This document shows, piece after piece, positions 63,526-64,000 of a stretch of 64,000 nucleotides of DNA. The stretch is from Physella acuta (taxonomy: Eukaryota; Mollusca; Gastropoda; Physidae): contig NW_026731819.1 of NCBI RefSeq assembly GCF_028476545.1, forward strand, positions 62,001-126,000. Direction: 5' to 3'. A model generated the notes under the pieces. That model was given only the letters and a program-made list of their open reading frames with translations, ran no database searches and was not told the DNA's origin. The position numbers and the translations under genes are program-made. Within the stretch, counting starts at the first letter, position 1, and each line of letters starts with the position of its first letter.

Positions 63526-64000
63526 CATTTCTAACCATAAAATTAGTCGAGATTACAATACTACTAACAACCCAACGCACCTATTTTATGGAAGCGTCTA
63601 TTATAGGACATCGGTATCTAAAATCATCCGAATCTTCTTAAAAAAAGGGGTGTTAGGTTACTGGTAGTTAACTAAATAAGTAAATACGCATACAGTTGAC
63701 TTGTTGGTCGTTTATAAATATATATTTAAAAAATATTCGAACTTACCTAATGTTAATATTCCACAAATGTATAAACCACAGAGCCTACGTCACGCGTGAA
63801 TAGCCTGCACCTCTTAATATCAAACTCACAACCGTGTCGTATCACGTGAACACAGCTCAACACACACGAGAGGTGTGTACCCAGGCCTTAACATCAGTTC
63901 ACACCATCACCCAACTTAATTACAACTTTATCTAATTGATGTTCGTGGCGACTTGTATTTTCTTTCTTATTCACAGATCGCACACAATTCAAGATGTGAA

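Overview
The window reads as a stretch of animal nuclear genome. Five spliced protein genes were reconstructed from splice sites, reading-frame continuity and protein families recalled from memory; no search was run. The AT-rich base composition, long TA microsatellites, tRNA-derived SINEs, many small hAT-like elements and TCTAGATCT-rich stretches near gene starts suggest a gastropod mollusc, probably a heterobranch or pulmonate snail. That assignment is an inference.

Layout. 1-4146, minus: a KIAA0930 (DUF2045) homologue, running off the left edge. 4.2-11.8 kb: intergenic, packed with SINEs, poly-G-bearing hAT-type elements (one three-deep nest), a 65-bp satellite and TA repeats. 11.9-23.9 kb, plus: a complete coding region for a ZC3H11A homologue (three CCCH zinc fingers, mRNA export), 18 coding exons. 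23.9-33.1 kb, minus: a complete GTF2H1 homologue (TFIIH subunit p62), 14 coding exons, tail-to-tail with ZC3H11A. About 33.1-34.7 kb: probable divergent promoter region. 34.7-41.0 kb, plus: a pitchfork/CIMAP3 homologue (ciliary microtubule protein); its first coding exon is tentative. 41-52 kb: no gene recognised; simple repeats, two datable hAT-type elements, a GC-richer block that may be regulatory, and AT-rich DNA downstream of the next gene. 52.1-55.2 kb, minus: four exons of a LIM-only (LMO1/LMO3, Beadex-like) gene whose 5' exon was not found. 55.9-64 kb: presumably the LMO 5' intron or upstream region, with satellites, SINEs, hAT-type elements and one orphan coding-like exon.

The genes are general cell machinery (transcription/repair, mRNA export), a cilium protein, a developmental LIM cofactor and a protein of unknown role. 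They do not form a pathway.

The most unusual pattern is the placement of intronic minisatellites. At all four visible LMO exons, at three GTF2H1 exons and at one KIAA0930 exon, a tandem array starts at or within tens of bases of the splice site. In several cases the repeat unit is a copy of the exon edge including the splice signal, giving runs of decoy acceptors or donors. Second, eleven consecutive ZC3H11A exons are symmetric phase 1-1, so each could be skipped without changing frame.
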